Positions 14,065-15,437 of a stretch of 15,437 bases of DNA are shown here, piece after piece (positions within the stretch are counted from its first letter, which is position 1; every line of letters starts with the position of its first letter). The stretch comes from Geoglobus sp. GTDB taxonomy: Archaea; Halobacteriota; Archaeoglobi; Archaeoglobales; Archaeoglobaceae. Both the position numbers and the translations under genes were made by a program. The notes beneath the pieces were generated by a model. The model did no database searches, was not told the DNA's origin, and saw only the letters and a program-made list of their open reading frames with translations. The stretch covers positions 1 to 15,437 of the forward strand of contig JALUWC010000049.1 of NCBI GenBank assembly GCA_027019885.1. The letters are read 5' to 3'.

Positions 14065-14455
14065 GATTCAGCCTCTCGGCGAGTATGTAATTAAGTTTTT
14101 TCGCTTCCTCGATAAATCTTCCGGGATATGTTGGGGAGTAGAAAAGATGAGAGTGACATCTGCAGTCAGAGCTTCCAAAGCCTTTTATGCTCTCCATAAA
14201 GCCGGATGCAAATTCTGCAAGTGTGTGCTCATCAGCCCTGCATCTGAAGGCTTCAATGGCCTGAGCCTCGATACTGAGATAATCCACATGCCAGTGAAGT
14301 TTCTTGTGTCTTGAAAAGTGTCTTTTCACTCTTTTTGAAAACCCTCTTTTTGCAGAGCCGACATAGATATAATATCCCTTTCTGAACTCGATCTCTCCAA
14401 GCTTCCCAATCTGGATCTTCTTGTCTCGATCAAGCTTGAAAATCACAAAGTACAT
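14051..14455 (-). CDS. DUF123 / GIY-YIG-like nuclease-fold protein
   Basis: A 134-residue protein of the DUF123 family, which belongs to the GIY-YIG nuclease superfamily (Uri-type). GYYIYVGSAKRG (27-38) corresponds to the GIY...YIG signature, followed by SKRVKRHF, then HWHVDYL (54-60), the E76-H77 pair and SSDCRCHSHLFY (96-107) with clustered Cys/His. The related domain is fused to endonuclease III in some archaea, hinting at DNA repair, but no activity is known to me for the stand-alone form. It begins 3 nt after the DUF362 stop and overlaps aIF2 beta by 14 bp, so it is inside the operon. Confidence 0.88.
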   Translation of the reverse strand: MYFVIFKLDRDKKIQIGKLGEIEFRKGYYIYVGSAKRGFSKRVKRHFSRHKKLHWHVDYLSIEAQAIEAFRCRADEHTLAEFASGFMESIKGFGSSDCRCHSHLFYSPTYPGRFIEEAKKLNYILAERLNHEEL

Positions 14456-14458
14456 CTC

Positions 14459-15437
14459 TCATACCACTTCTCGGATGGTGTAGTTCCTGATACCCAGACC
14501 GAGCTCTTCGGCATACTCAATCTGTCTTGATGGAGATGTCCATTCCCAGAAATCGTCTTTAATCAGAGCTTTTGATGTTTTCTCCTCACTCAAATAAGCC
14601 TGCATGCTTGCATTATCAATGGCCACAATATCTCTGGAGGCAAAAATCCCAATGTCCGGGACTTGCTGAACACTGCTGTATGGATGGCAGTCACAGTGAG
14701 GAGTGATATCCATTGCAAAGTTTATGAAGGCAAAATTATCCAATCCAACAACATCCATAACCCCTTTTGTTGATTCAGCTATTCTCTCTGCAATATCATC
14801 TCCATCAAACCACGGTCCGATTTTGACTGCCTGATATTCGCACACCTCATAACAGCCTAAGCATTTCATGCACCTTGAAGCATCAACTCTGTAGTCGATT
14901 ATGGCATCAAACGGGCATATCTCAATGCACTTGTTGCATTTGGTGCATTTATTCAATTCAATTTCGGGCGGGGATGGAAGGTGTATGTCAAATTTCGTGG
15001 TTTTTGTAACACAGCCAACTCCAATGTTCTTCATCGCCCCTCCAATCCCACCTCTCATGTGAAGTTTGAAGTGGGTTGCAACAACAACAAAATCAGCCTC
15101 AGCGATGGCCTTTGCAACATAGACCTCTTTCAGATGCTTCCCATTGACTTCAGTTCTGACCCCATCAAATCCCCTGAGGCCATCAGCTATGATTATCGGT
15201 GCATTCACTGTTTGAGGTGTGAATCCATTCTCTTCAGCGATTTCAAGCCTTCCTATGGCTGTGCACCTGTCTCTCAAAATTCCCAGCCCTGTTGTCTCGG
15301 TTACAAAAACTCTCGCTCCTCTCTCCTTCAGCATTCCAACGACCTTTCTGATGAATAGTGACCTGAGCATTTTTGTTGTGCCTCTATCGCCAAAATGAGT
15401 TTTTACAGCGACGGTGTCCCCATCATATATGCTGTCA
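14459..15437 (-). CDS. DUF362 family iron-sulfur protein with two 4Fe-4S motifs, 5'-truncated
   Basis: The frame stays open to the window edge and the residues before the first methionine (TVAVKTHFGDRGTTK) are the conserved DUF362 beginning, so the start lies outside the window; the ATG at 15370 is internal. About 325 residues are visible. VVVATHFKLHMRGGIGGAMKN is the central family motif. A ferredoxin insert has CTKCNKCIEIC (C164, C167, C170, C174 of the visible part) and CMKCLGCYEVC (C189, C192, C195, C199), giving two 4Fe-4S clusters. CDCHPYSS follows, a further Cys/His group. The role is unknown; electron transfer or enzyme activation has been suggested from such domains. It is the first visible gene of the minus-strand operon. 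Confidence 0.9.
   Translation of the reverse strand, partial: DSIYDGDTVAVKTHFGDRGTTKMLRSLFIRKVVGMLKERGARVFVTETTGLGILRDRCTAIGRLEIAEENGFTPQTVNAPIIIADGLRGFDGVRTEVNGKHLKEVYVAKAIAEADFVVVATHFKLHMRGGIGGAMKNIGVGCVTKTTKFDIHLPSPPEIELNKCTKCNKCIEICPFDAIIDYRVDASRCMKCLGCYEVCEYQAVKIGPWFDGDDIAERIAESTKGVMDVVGLDNFAFINFAMDITPHCDCHPYSSVQQVPDIGIFASRDIVAIDNASMQAYLSEEKTSKALIKDDFWEWTSPSRQIEYAEELGLGIRNYTIREVV

Noticed and set aside
15368..15370. ATG at 15370 as the start of the DUF362 gene
   Set aside because: The open frame continues upstream to the window edge and encodes the conserved VKTHFGDRG motif, so the gene is cut by the window.

Overview
The window looks like a chromosomal segment of a euryarchaeon, most likely an Archaeoglobales member of the Ferroglobus/Geoglobus type. 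This is an inference from gene content: RfcL clamp loader, aIF2 beta, TruD, DUF424, an archaeal RsmB-like methyltransferase, and a membrane-anchored c-type cytochrome. Many genes also have a TATA element 26-28 nt before the start codon, so they are probably leaderless. Gene density is very high, with no gene-free stretch above about 135 bp. I see no tRNA, rRNA, CRISPR array or insertion sequence.

Left part (1-7079). The 3' end of a CbiM/NikM-type gene (cut by the window edge) runs into cbiQ and cbiO, giving an ECF-type cobalt or nickel importer. It converges on truD and rfcL, which lie on the minus strand and overlap by 53 bp. rfcL is divergent from a large MrfA/Hrq1-like SF2 helicase with zinc-binding clusters at both ends.

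Middle part (7083-10253). This is the accessory-looking block. On the minus strand are a five-TM protein with a CCxHH motif, an unknown anchored extracytoplasmic protein and a DUF411 (CopG-like) copper-site protein. A class I methyltransferase is divergent from these. Then come a mono-haem cytochrome c and a membrane-anchored winged-helix regulator. The DUF411 gene and the methyltransferase share one symmetric TATA box. A 19-bp dyad (TTTTTCATCAGATGTAAAA) sits between TATA and ATG of the methyltransferase. A near-identical copy occupies exactly the same place in the promoter of the unknown anchored protein. A weaker third copy overlaps the regulator's start codon. I infer a small local regulon for extracytoplasmic metal (probably copper) or thiol/redox handling, possibly controlled by the membrane-anchored regulator.

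Right part (10388-15437). Two tandem PPOX-type flavin-binding split-barrel proteins come first, the first fused to a multi-TM domain. They converge on a tight minus-strand set read as: DUF362 ferredoxin-like protein (cut at the window edge), DUF123 GIY-YIG-like protein, aIF2 beta, DUF424 protein and an RsmB-like RNA m5C methyltransferase. Most of these genes overlap or are separated by a few bases, so they probably form one operon.

Several apparent starts are corrected here. DUF411 starts at 8566, the membrane regulator at 10253, the first PPOX protein at 10388, DUF424 at 13660, and the DUF362 protein runs off the right edge.
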